Shown in pieces: positions 20,270-30,864 of a DNA stretch of 64,000 nucleotides (position 1 is its first letter; each line of letters starts with the position of its first letter). The translations under genes were made by a program, and so were the position numbers. Source of the stretch: Undaria pinnatifida. Taxonomy: Eukaryota > Sar > Phaeophyceae > Laminariales > Alariaceae. Where the stretch lies: NCBI GenBank assembly GCA_012845835.1, contig JABAKD010000018.1:9525759-9589758 (forward strand). Direction: 5' to 3'. A model generated the notes under the pieces. The model had not been told where the DNA came from. It saw only the letters and a program-made list of their open reading frames with translations, and made no database searches.

Positions 20270-21055
20270 AAATGTGTACACTAACCAGTAATACAGGAAG
20301 TATCGGGAGAAGTGCAGGTTGTGGCTATAAAATGGCTATAAAAAGGGGAAGGCAATAAAGGCGGAATGTACGGCTGGCACATGCCGGCACTATTGAGGGA
20401 TCAGCACAGAACTGGTACATGTGGGGGGTGCTGCTTGCGGCCTCTGTTTCTGTTTGTTTTTTCTTTTTGTTCCATCCGTTTGTGTTGGCACGTATGGCCC
20501 TACTCGTCTCAAGAGTAGGATTCTTTGTTCTGGTGCTCCGACAAAAAATCGCATTTCGCAATAAGCAAATATATTTGCCGTTTGTTTGTATTCATTCGTG
20601 TTCCTTGAATATTTGTTTCGTTTAGTTTGTTCCCAGTTCACCTTAATTTCGTAATTTCAGAGACAAGCGGTCGAAACTACTCGCTACTGCTGGATGTTCC
20701 GCTCGTGGTCTACTCAGGCCTGCAGGTTTCGGACAATATGGGGGGCAATTGCAGTCAAAGCGGAGTACAAGATACATTTAGTAGATTTTGTGCGGTATAC
20801 CCCCCCATGTTTCAGTCGAAAGGGGGATTAGGTTGCCCCTTTCTTCGCCACGGCCCCGTTAGCCCCAACACCGTGCCCGAAAAACAAAAAAAGGTGTGCG
20901 TGCTCGGCACGGGCTACAGGCGTCATGGCACCGCGTCAGAATTGAAGTTTAGGCCGTCTGGGGCCAGCGCGGGCACATTCCACGGCCGTTTTTCTCTCTG
21001 TACCCCCAAATGACCCAATATTCCGGGGGTATACCCCCCTTGTGACCATTTCCCA
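20270..21055. other. no gene recognised
   Basis: Open frames of up to 128 codons exist on the plus strand (20.63-21.01 kb), but they have no splice support or domain. The stretch 20,800-21,050 contains complementary CCCCC/GGGGG runs around CGGGGGTATACCCCCC. Confidence 0.35.
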
Positions 21056-21350
21056 TAGATAAACTAGAAGCCAAAGAAGAACAGCGAGAGTTCCAGAGGA
21101 GATGGGCCAAGAATGCAGAACGTTTTTCCGAGCTGTTGGAAATAATAGGTGCAACATAGAACGATACGGAACGAGATAGTGCAGGAGACAGGATTATAGA
21201 AGGATGGGAGCAATTGGGCAAGAACACGGCAAGAAAAGTAACAGGGAAGAAGTTGATAATATATGCAACAGAGCAGCAAAATGGTGGGACGAGGAAGTTA
21301 AGGGGCCATAAGAGTACGGAGAGAGGCGTACGCAAGATATACATCGAATA

Positions 21351-21548
21351 TATATATATATATATTTATCCTCCGGCGGATGGGGAAAAATAAAGCTTTA
21401 GCTCACCACACTTCCACGTATTTTCATACGCGTCGTGTGTCGATTTAACTCAGTTGCTTTCGCAGCCCAACGCTAGCTGGTGCACCCTTCGGGTCCCATT
21501 GTAGGTATAGCATAAGCTGTCCCTATCAGTGGTCTTCGTTACAACCAA
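21351..21548 (-). mobile_element. structured A-tailed retroposon (SINE-like), copy 2, inside the LINE
   Basis: The 175-bp core matches copy 1 with few differences. It is flanked by a 12-bp direct repeat ATACATCGAATA (21,339-21,350 and 21,549-21,560). The plus-strand left end is a TA run where copy 1 has T only. Insertion post-dates the LINE copy it interrupts. Confidence 0.75.
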
Positions 21549-22035
21549 ATACATCGAATAATAACAGCAGGATGGGAGGAGTATGCTACTGAAAAAGAAA
21601 AGAATGCTAAATATATATTTTCAGAAGACGAATGGATTATGGAAAGCCGTAATTCCTAAAAACAAACGAAGATTGTGATGGCGGGATGAAGCAGATGTGG
21701 GTAGGGATAAAGGGGATACTGGGCCAACAAGCAGGCGAGGCAGACGCGTGCATAGCTACATTGCGAGCACAGAACGGTAAAATGGCTAGTAGCTTCAAGG
21801 CGAACAAGGAAGTACTTGTAGGACATTACCCTAAGCTAGGAACGCCCACAGCCAACGAAACGTTCGACGCAGAATTCGAGAAGAAAATCAACGCGTGGGC
21901 AGAGGCGAACGTATACAGGTGCATCAGGAAGGGAACACCGTGGTTGAGACGGGTTACAGAGAGTTCACAAGATAAGAAGAAAATAAGTGTGTAGCTAAAC
22001 TCAAGAATAGAAAGGCAGCATGGGCAGATGACATA

Positions 22036-23062
22036 GTGAATGGATTTATGAAGTACGGGGGAGAAGGTATGCTTACCATGATGGTTATGTTGTACAATTG
22101 GATATGGAAAAACGAGTACGCGCCTAAGAGGTGGAGAGAAGGAGTAGTAGCAAACTTATTCAAGAAAGGAGATAAGGCTGACCCGGGGAACTACCCAGGG
22201 AAAACGCTATTAAGCACCGTAGGAAAAACATTCTGTAAAACTATGAACGATAGAATGGGAACAATGTCGGAGAAGGACGAAAAAATAAGCGAAGGGCAAG
22301 CAGGATTTAGGCCGAATCGTAGTTGCATAGACCATGTGAACACATCAGGTAAGATAATTAAAGGTAGGAAAGACGCTGAGCTGTTTCTTTCTGGATGTAC
22401 TGAAGGCCTATGACACAGTGTGGAGGAATGGGTTGTGGAAAAAGATGTAGGAAATGGGGATAAGATAAAAGATGTGGAGAAGGATGAAACAGATGACCGA
22501 ATGTGCGACAAGTGCTGTGATGCTGGACGAGGAAATATCCATATATGTTAATATTTTACCAGGAGTTGCACAGGGATGTACACTATCACCCAATCTATTC
22601 AAGTTATACATTTACGACATGATAGTAGCAGCCGCAGCAGCAAAGCAAGGAGTCGCGACGGGGGAAGATACGGTGTCGGGGTTGATGTTTGCGGATGATT
22701 TCGTGGGGATATCAGAAACACCCGAGGGATTGCAGAAACAGATACAGCAAGAGAAAACACTAGATTGCTTTAGGAAATGGAGAGTGATAGAGAACGTGAA
22801 AAAATGCGCAGTAGTTATAGTTATATGTAATGAAGATAAGGTGAATCCCGTACATTTCAAATGGAAATGGGGAGTGAACGAACTACCGATCGTAGACCAA
22901 TACACACACCTTGGCGTAGAGATGTTAAAGGACTGCTCTAGGGATACACACATAGCGGAAGTAATAGGAAAGGGTAGATCACAAGTAGGCAAGATGGATG
23001 CGATCCTAACAGACCCGCACCTTGACACTAGGATTAAAATATGCACGAAGTATTCTGATTAA
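22036..23062 (+). pseudogene. reverse transcriptase core of the LINE, broken
   Basis: Two plus-strand open parts, 22,036-22,413 and 22,472-23,062, cover the finger and palm blocks. The first ends in LSGCTEGL and a stop where the FLDV-AYD block should continue; the nearby text in another frame still carries the AYDTVWRNG-like sequence. The second contains the FADD active-site motif (about 22,690) and a downstream LGVEM block. At least one frameshift and one stop separate them, so no active polymerase can be made. Confidence 0.85.
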
Positions 23063-24059
23063 TGTGATTGTACCCAAGTTAGAGTATGGAGGAGAAGTAT
23101 GGAACGGGAATGCGAAGTTCGTAAAACAACTGGAAACAGTGCAGATGACAGCAGCTAAAAATACACTAGGATGCTCAAGTACGACGAGTAATACAGCATT
23201 AATAGCAGAACTAGGCATGTACCCATCTAAACCAGAGGACGTGAGAAAGTTGAAATGGCAATAGACTATATAGTAACGAATATGCCAGAAAAGAGGCTGC
23301 CAGCCATAGTTGATAGGGCTGTATGGGAGAAAATAACAAAATTGGCGAGCTGGAATAAGATGGGATAACGTAGTCGAGAAAATATGGAAGCACTTAGGGG
23401 GAGACCAAGAAGAGGTACTGTCTACGGAGAAGTTTGGCGGGTACAAAACAGAAGTGAAAGAAAGCATAGAAGAAAGGGAAAGGCTAGCGCTAAGAAATGA
23501 CGTAAAGAGGAATAGTATTTAGAGATATACGGGTCGTTGGGGGAGATATTGGAATGAAAACGTATCGGCACGGCCCAATGGACTACGAGAGAAAGCTGAA
23601 ACTGCGATTTCGTATAGGGGACCTGGATCTACCAGTAGAAGCAAAAAATAGATATACCAGTAGTCGGGAGGAGAAGGACGTGGCTACAAATATGTGCCCG
23701 TGTGGCACAACAATAGAGCGTAGGATTCACATAGTAGGAGAATGTGAAATATACAAGGAGGAACGGGATGCGTTAGAGGAGGAGATGAGGGAATTAGACG
23801 CATGTGAAATGGAAGAATTAACCAGAGAGTAGCGAGGAAAACGATAGCTATCCTAGGAGACAGATGGCGGACGCAGACGGTGTGAAACAGGACGAGGATG
23901 GGATAAGCAAACGGTTTCTATGTAGTGTAAGGAAGAAGCGTAGTGAGCGCCCGAATGTTGGAGTTGTCTCTATTAGGTGTAGGAACGGTGCTCCGTTTCG
24001 AAAGGGATGCATGGTCAATGGTCAAATGACTAAAGCAAGCAACAAATGAGCACGCCCCT

Positions 24060-24580
24060 TCCCCTGTGCCCTGTCGAGAGGGTCCAAAGGTGAACAATTG
24101 AGGTAAGAAAAATACCAAAATTCGATGTATATGTTTTGCCTCTGCCGCCAATACTCAGAAACGGAGACATTTTCAAAAACCGGAAAACAGCCCGACACAA
24201 GGAACGTTAGAAACGCATGATGCTACCCATACGATCGTTGCACACGCGTCAAAGGCTCTCTCTCTACTGTATCACCGGCAACGCCTAGGTGTAGCACGAC
24301 CCCAACACCCAATGAGATGGTGCTATGTCAGCGCAGACCAGGTATCGATCGTGACGTGTACCGCAGTTTACGTTAGCCGAAAGCCGACGGGTGCTACCAT
24401 AGGGGTATAACAGCAAACACGTTTTCTAGAGTAAGGCTCTTGACAATAGCGTGAGGAGGCCCAAACACCTGTACCGGGTATATACTGACTACAGCAACAA
24501 ATTTAAGTGCAATCCGATGATCCATCCCATGGCCCCAACATGGGAAGGAACCAGAAAAGGTATTCCCACTGTGAATGTTC
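24060..24580. other. no gene recognised
   Basis: This follows the LINE 3' end. Short open frames only. Confidence 0.4.
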
Positions 24581-24582
24581 AA

Positions 24583-24860
24583 GCCGGTCGCCCCGGTGGC
24601 GAATTAGGTTATCCTCGAGCCTTGTATAGGTCAGTTTCGTGAGTTCGAGTCCCCGTGAGTGCATACACGTATAAATTCGTAGGGATTTTTTCTTGTGCAC
24701 AAATTGACTTGCGGAAAGCGCCAGAGCGCGAATTAGCAACACACTCGATGAAAAGTCGACGAGCAGCGGGATTGCTGAACCGTATGCGCGATAAAAAATG
24801 AAGGAAAGAACCGGGGGGAAGAAGGGACGACATCTGTGACCACGGCCTGTCGAGAAGTTG
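24583..24860 (+). mobile_element. tRNA-derived SINE
   Basis: The head GCCGGTCGCCCCGGTGGCG and a box B-like GAGTTCGAGTCC (24,641-24,652) are followed by GCGCCAGAGCGCGAATTAGC, AAAGTCGACGAGC, GCGGGATTGCTGAACC, GCGCGATAAAAAATGAAGG and ACCGGGGGGAAGAAGGGACG. The body matches the 14.6-kb minus-strand copy. Box A is degraded here (GGCGAATTAGG). Confidence 0.7.
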
Positions 24861-25208
24861 AAAAGTACAACTGTGCAAAAGAAAAGAAGAGTATATTGGG
24901 TTGGCATTTTTTTATACTCCGAATTAATACGTTTGTTTAGGAGCTCCGTTAGGCAGAAAGAGTACAGTTTCGAACCAAAAGGGCTATATACGACGAGCGG
25001 TACTCTCACTACAGTACTTTGGGAACGTTATGCTATTTCATAATAGTTTGTTAGTCGAGGAGCCCCGTCAGGTAATACCAATGTCAACCGTACACTTTCT
25101 AACCAAAAAATGCTATTTGATACATTCATACTCCTATCGTTGCACGCCTCAAGCGCTGGAACCAAACCACCAACCCAACCACAACCAACAACCAACCAAC
25201 CAACCCAC

Positions 25209-25463
25209 CTTGCACTTGCCGTCGAGGCGATCAAACGCCCCCCCTTCCTCGCCAGCTTCCTGCAGCTTCTTCACCACACCGGACATCCTGCTCTGCTCTT
25301 GCGCCGCCCAAAGCAACACCGTGGTCATCCACGACAATCCAAAACAGTCTCCGTTGTTGTCGATGTTGAGGCTGTAATCGTCGAACCAACGTGTCACTTC
25401 GCCGACCACCGGCTTGCAGGACGTCCGCAGGGTTTCAGCCTCCAAGAGAAACTCCGCAGGCTC
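25209..25463 (-). CDS. splice-bounded exon, unknown protein
   Basis: The minus strand shows a pyrimidine tract and CCCTATCAG|GAGCCT, then 255 bp (85 codons, phase 0 to 0), then TGCAAG|GTGGGT. The peptide includes EFLLEAETLRTSCKPVVG, VTRWFDDYSLNIDNNGDC, LSWMTTVLLWAAQEQ and VVKKLQEAGEEGG, which is well mixed and globular in character. The following intron starts with a GGTT-type microsatellite. No family is recognised. With the exons at 18.7 and 16.6 kb it forms a phase-compatible series on the same strand. Confidence 0.52.
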
Positions 25464-25469
25464 CTGATA

Positions 25470-25915
25470 GGGGGAAACGAGCAGGAACCGAACCGCAAAC
25501 GCCAGAATATATTATAACATCGTATATTTGAACGCACCTTGTTTATCTAGGATATAGTGTGGGGATCGGGAAACATTCATTGACATATTAATTGTAAAGT
25601 GGGAGGCCACATCTTTTTTTTCAAGTCGGATGTTTTTCCGGACAAAATTCCTCGGGCAGGGTCGCGGTAAGGTTTGGGTTATGTATGGTCTAAAGCAGTG
25701 GTGTGGACGGTTTTGATTTTTGTCCTTCTCCTCGTACTACAGTAGAACCACTAATTAATATTCGGCCGCACCGATTTCCCCGATTTCATTATTTTACTGG
25801 AACCACACGTGAGCCACAACAAATTTCCTGATTCCCGTATGCTAACCTAGATATTAATACAACGCGGCATGTCATGCCTCAAGTAAAACCAAACAAACAG
25901 GGGTACAGCTAGTAC
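25470..25915. other. no gene recognised
   Basis: AT-leaning sequence upstream of the 25.2-kb exon on the minus strand, possibly intronic or 5' flanking. No convincing further exon is seen. Confidence 0.35.
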
Positions 25916-25919
25916 CCAG

Positions 25920-28521
25920 AGAATAATGGGCGAGGGAAGCATACCACGTGCACGCGGACCCCTCACAATACCAACCTCAGAAGTGGAAAACCAAAGGCGT
26001 ATCACTCGACAGACGGTGACCGAAAATCGCAATCAAACGCCCCGTGCCGCGCGCGGACATCATACCGGTGATTTCTTGTCGCCTGGGTGTGAGGGCGGTG
26101 CAGGGAGGACCCACAGCCGACCGTCGCACTCCTCCGGCCGCTGGAATCTGGTGGTTTTTCAAGTCATTTGCGTGGGTAGCACAGCATGATAAGTACCGTC
26201 GAAAGAAGACGCTCAGTCAAACGTGGGTGGATCGTTTCATTCCTCAGCACTATAATAATGCGTTTACGTTCACTCAAGGCAAAGTGCGTCAAAGCAGCAT
26301 GATTGTGCTACTGTTTGCCCCATTTCATGTCGCATGTTGTATGCAAAAAATTGTACAGGACTGTCTGTCGGCAGGCCGCAGAATACAAGTACATCGAACT
26401 TTCTCTGAGCCAAAAAAAGAGGAAAACTCCCCCAAGACCGAAGACGCAGACAAGCGGCCTGGCAGAGAGACGTAGCGTAAAATAATGATGAATATTGGGC
26501 GCATTCCCAACATAAGACCAGCATCTTGGGCATTTTCTTGAACCGTGGCAGAAGAAAATACACGTTTTTCCATACAAAAGGGGTCGTTCCGGTCATATCA
26601 GGAGATTTTCCAAACATCACAGGTTGTGGGCCGGTCACGTCAACGGACACCCCAAAACAATAGCGGGTCGGATTCACACCGCGACTTCGACCAGAGAGCT
26701 TTGAACTAACCCATAGGCAGCCTTCAAAATACACAATCAACCGCGTCGGGCCACATAACACATCTTACCGCTGAGCACTTGGCGCCAGGCTGAGAGGGCG
26801 GCGCAGAAGGAACCGCCGCCGACCGACGCGTCCCTTCGGCCGCTCCTCTGTGGTTGTTTCTCGGCTGGTTCTGTAGGCGGATCACGGGAATAAAAAGTAT
26901 GCAACAAGATGCCCAGTCAAAGGCCGTGGTGTATTTCCCGGCCCTCAATACTGCTGCCCTGCAGATCAAGTGTATCAAAATCGAACGTTTGTACCATTAT
27001 ACCAGCCGAGTCTGCCTCCTGCCGAATTCGAACATCGCGTACAAAACATTGCGTCGGCAGGCCGCCGTAGACACGTACATCGAGCTTTCGCTGCGCTAAA
27101 AAAGCGCAAACTCAATCAAGATGCAAACAAACAGTCACGCAATGTGTACACACACCATACAATCATGCTTGAAAGCTTGACGCTTTCCCAGAAAAAGGAC
27201 GACACGTGTCTTCGCTCGAATGATCTACCGTGGCAGGAGAAACGCGCTTATGCATACAACAAATACACTTTGTATTTTTTGTCCATGCACAATGTAGATG
27301 ACGTGGTATTCTATTCTTCACAGTCCATGTAAAACAACAATTGGAATGCAGGCTTGACAAAAGGGGTGAGGGGGGAAAGCATACTACGTGGACCATAGCT
27401 GGCATGATTGCGCTCACGAACCAACCTCTGAACCAGGAAAAGCAAAAACACATCATACCACCACCGGCCATAGAAAATACGCAGGGCGGTTCGCGGGTCA
27501 TGACCCAACCCGCGGATCGTGTTCCCAGGTTTTCCAATTTCACGGGACGGGACGGGTCGGGTCCGGTCGAGTCAGGACATTTTCCAGACATCACAGGTCG
27601 GGTCCGGTCAGGTCACGACGGCCCAAATTAATAGCGGGTCGGGTCACACCCCGACTCGACCCGAGAGCTTTGACCTGACCCGTGAGCACCCTTCAAAAAC
27701 GCAATCAACCACGTCGGGCCACGTAGCACGTCTTACCGCTGAGCATTTCGCGCCAAGCTGAGAGGGCGGCGCAGAAGAACCGCCGCCGACCGACGCGTCC
27801 CTTCGGCCGCTCCCCTGTGGTTGTTCCTTGGTTGGTTCTGTGGGCGGATCACGAGCATAAACAATATGCAACAAGATGCCCAGTCAAAGGCCGTGGTGTA
27901 TTTCCCGGTCCTCAATACTGCTGCCCTGCAGGTCAAGTGTATCAAAATCGAACGTTTGTACCATTATACGAGCCGAGTCTACTTGCATACTGAATTCGAA
28001 CATCACATACAAGACGTTGCATCGGCAGGCCGCCGTATACACGTACATCGAGCTTTATTTGCGCTAGAACAAAAAGCGCAAACTCAATGAAGATGCAAAC
28101 AAACAGCCACGCAATGTGTACACACCATACAACCATGATCAAATGCTTGACGCCTTGGACAACACGTGTCTTCGATCGAATGATCTACCGTGGCAGGAGA
28201 AACACGCTTATGCATACAACAAATTCACTTTGTATCCTTTATACATGCAAAATAACGATGACGTGGTATTCTATTCTTCACAGCTCGTGTAAAGAAACAT
28301 TTGGAATGCAGGCTTGAAAAAGGGGCGAGGGAGGGAAGCATACTACGTGGACCATAGCTGGCGTGATTGCGCTCACGATACCAACCTCTGAACCAGGAAA
28401 AGCAAAAACACATCACACCACCGGCCATATAAAATACGCAGGGCGGTTCGCGGGTCATGACCCAACCCGCGGATCGTGTTCCCCAGGTTTTCCAATTCAC
28501 GGGACAGGGGTCGGGTCCGGT
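25920..28521. repeat. ~960-bp tandem repeat, about 2.5 units, ending at an assembly gap
   Basis: Landmarks repeat at 960-968 bp: GAAGCATACTACGTGG (27,376; 28,336), CGCTGAGCA-TT-GCGCCA (26,771; 27,739), ATCAAAATCGAACGTTTGTACC (26,975; 27,942) and TCGAATGATCTACCGTGGC (27,217; 28,176). A more diverged, rearranged unit starts near 25,926. The two good units are over 90% alike by eye. Between landmarks lie GGGTC/GGGTCGGG-rich stretches. No frame is conserved across units. Confidence 0.8.
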
Positions 28522-29021
28522 NNNNNNNNNNNNNNNNNNNNNNNNNNNNNNNNNNNNNNNNNNNNNNNNNNNNNNNNNNNNNNNNNNNNNNNNNNNNNNN
28601 NNNNNNNNNNNNNNNNNNNNNNNNNNNNNNNNNNNNNNNNNNNNNNNNNNNNNNNNNNNNNNNNNNNNNNNNNNNNNNNNNNNNNNNNNNNNNNNNNNNN
28701 NNNNNNNNNNNNNNNNNNNNNNNNNNNNNNNNNNNNNNNNNNNNNNNNNNNNNNNNNNNNNNNNNNNNNNNNNNNNNNNNNNNNNNNNNNNNNNNNNNNN
28801 NNNNNNNNNNNNNNNNNNNNNNNNNNNNNNNNNNNNNNNNNNNNNNNNNNNNNNNNNNNNNNNNNNNNNNNNNNNNNNNNNNNNNNNNNNNNNNNNNNNN
28901 NNNNNNNNNNNNNNNNNNNNNNNNNNNNNNNNNNNNNNNNNNNNNNNNNNNNNNNNNNNNNNNNNNNNNNNNNNNNNNNNNNNNNNNNNNNNNNNNNNNN
29001 NNNNNNNNNNNNNNNNNNNNN
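28522..29021. other. assembly gap of exactly 500 N
   Basis: Unknown bases. The length is a round number, so it is likely a placeholder. It begins inside the third tandem unit. Any frame drawn through it is meaningless. Confidence 0.98.
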
Positions 29022-29535
29022 TGACATATTAATACGAAGGGGGACACCCACTGGAAGGAGTAGAAAAAGGAGGCCAAGGGCGGCTCATGGAGTGGAGGGG
29101 CGGCGGGGAGGGACGAAGGAGGAGGAGAGTTTGGAGAGGGAGGGCATTTGAGGGTAGGGAGGGAAGTTGGGCGGGGGGGGGGTCGTAAAAAGCATATTGT
29201 TCCTTGGTCAATTTATGCCAAAACATATGCGAGCGGGCTCAATAGATTTTAAGGAATCGGCGTCGGGATAATTCAAGAGGGGGTACACGTTACATTCCGG
29301 GCGGATCGGGGGAGCGATTAAGGCTGCGGTGTCCTGATGGGGACGCACGCATGTCGGTGCTGGGTACGCCGCCCTCCTTCATGGTTCATGGTGTCTCATT
29401 AATTCTCAAAATACGCGTGTATCTCAAACATCACACAAAAGAAAGGACAACAACGTAGACGACGGATATCAGCTATCGTCCGGCACGCTTGTTGTTGGTG
29501 GCATCGGGCACCACCAACAAATTATGATAGATTAC
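29022..29535. other. no gene recognised
   Basis: A G/A-rich stretch (29,080-29,190) after the gap, then ordinary sequence with no coding-like frame. Confidence 0.4.
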
Positions 29536-29537
29536 TT

Positions 29538-30262
29538 CAAAATTCCCCACCTAAAGTAAAAATACTAACACCAATCATTGTAGTGGGAAAAAAAAATGTT
29601 TACAAGAGAAAAGGACCCCTCCCATTAAAAACTTTACCCACATAGCATAGTACAAGTACCAGCAAGCAAAGATGTCGGTTGACAGCGAGCTGACGAGCGG
29701 TCGAGCGGTCGAGGCTGTCTGTCGAGGGGTTTGGGGCTGTCTCGACAAACCATCCCCTATCCCCGGGTGGGATAACGCCTTCATATATCTGTTGAAACCC
29801 CTCATGCATGTATGTTTCTAGATGAAATGATGGTGAGTCGACTCAATCAAGTGAGTAGTTGACTGCTGTGCCCTGCAATTGATTGATACCATACACTTTG
29901 TATGTTGCACGTTCACGAGTGAGTCCCCGATGCTGCCTCCTACATTCTACATCTGGTCGTCTACGTGCGTGCGCGCTTCGCATTTCGGGTCTTTTGTTCG
30001 GCATAGGATCATCGAACTTGGACCTCGTGCGAGAAAAATATCGATGGCTTCAGTGTTTTTATCTGGCGCTTTTCCAAAATAGGGGATGTTGATTAAACAT
30101 GCCCTGTTTTTCGACTGTCGAGGCTGTCTGTCGAGGGTTTTTCTTCTTGACAGTCGGACGAAGGGCCAAAAGTCTGTCAATCGACATCTTTGCCAGCAAG
30201 CAGCTTCAAAATATGAGTACTGACTCGAAATTCGTCGAACTCACACTTGACGTCCTATTTTT
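29538..30262 (+). repeat. R1 repeat copy split by a hAT-like element
   Basis: R1 sequence runs from AATTCCCCACCTAAAGTA to AAGTACCAGCAAG (29,666) and resumes with CCAGCAAGCAGCTTCAAAAT (30,193) to CACACTTGACGTCC. The unsplit R1 copies give the empty site, which fixes the element borders. Confidence 0.85.
29667..30192. mobile_element. non-autonomous hAT-like transposon, 526 bp
   Basis: Terminal inverted repeats CAAAGATGTCGGTTGACAG (left) and CAAAGATGTCGATTGACAG (right, minus strand) differ at one position. An 8-bp target duplication CCAGCAAG flanks the element (29,659-29,666; 30,193-30,200). Subterminal CTGTC(G)AGG repeats lie near both ends. Eight-base duplications with C-A-starting ends are typical of the hAT superfamily. 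No transposase frame is present. Confidence 0.8.
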
Positions 30263-30317
30263 ATATATATATTATTATATTTTATATTTTTTATTATTTT
30301 ATACTTCGAAGTAAAAT

Positions 30318-30860
30318 GTTAGAGTGACAGCGTATCAATTTGGAACCGTGGGTTCGTGTCCCACAGAGTTTTTATTTATTTGGGGTGGGAGTAGCGTACT
30401 TTAATTCTCGAATGCTGTATTAAGAGTAACATATAAGATAACTAATAATATTCTGTAAACTAAACCGCCTACCATGCATATATGTGTTTTTCCCTAAGGT
30501 ATTCCTCAACTCCAGAGTGACTGGAGCCTGTCCTGTGACCACGGACTTCATTATGCGAGTTAATGTGAGAACAACAACAACAGCAGCATATAATAGAACA
30601 GTATAGAGGAAACTAAAGTAACAAATTTAAAAAATAGATGTAATGTTTGATCTAGCTCAAAATTCCCCACCTAGAGTATCAATACCAACACTTACCATTA
30701 TAGTGGAAAAAATAGGACCCCTCCCAATAAAAACACACCCATATAGTATACAAGGTTCCCCTCCGGGAAGTGCCTACGACCACAACCACGACCACGACCA
30801 CGACCACGACCACAACAACAACAACAACAACAAAAAACATTAACAACAACAACAACAACA
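30318..30860 (+). repeat. composite repeat copy with inserted short repeat and CGACCA microsatellite
   Basis: It starts with AGTGACAGCGTATCAATTTGG and a perfect T-arm-like hairpin at 30,348-30,364. It is interrupted at 30,482-30,590 by the CTCCAGAGTGACTGGAG/CAA-tail repeat and continues into R1 (30,655-30,765). (GACCAC)n and (AACAAC)n microsatellites follow to 30,860. Confidence 0.7.
30482..30590 (+). repeat. short hairpin repeat with (CAA)n tail, copy 1
   Basis: It contains CTCCAG-AGTGA-CTGGAG and GTCC-TGTGACCAC-GGAC stem-loops, TTATGCGAGTTAATGTGAG and an AACAACAAC tail. Copies lie at 34,604-34,672, split around 35.52-36.35 kb, and 49,015-49,112. The simple-repeat tail suggests a LINE-type 3' end or its SINE partner. 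Confidence 0.7.
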
Positions 30861-30864
30861 TGTA

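Larger units (their letters stand above)
21062..24054 (+). mobile_element. degenerate LINE (non-LTR retrotransposon), 5'-truncated
   Basis: Frame-shifted plus-strand segments together form a LINE ORF. The linker-type WWDEEVKG region (about 21.28 kb) comes before an inserted retroposon. The reverse transcriptase blocks follow: RWREGVVANLFKKGDK and EGQAGFRPNRSCIDHV (22.0-22.4 kb), then GVAQGCTLSPNLFKLYI and LMFADDFVGISE (22.56-22.71 kb). The catalytic motif is FADD. A C-terminal CxCx8Hx4C zinc-knuckle-like motif begins at about 23,696. Stops and shifts at about 21.67, 21.99, 22.41, 23.06, 23.26 and 23.52 kb show it is dead. The 3' end is at CAACAAATGAGCACG followed by a C-rich stretch. Family placement beyond LINE with an endonuclease-type layout is not attempted. 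Confidence 0.9.

Noticed and set aside
28363-29151. Several 180-260-codon open frames
   Set aside because: They run through the 500-N gap and consist mostly of unknown residues.
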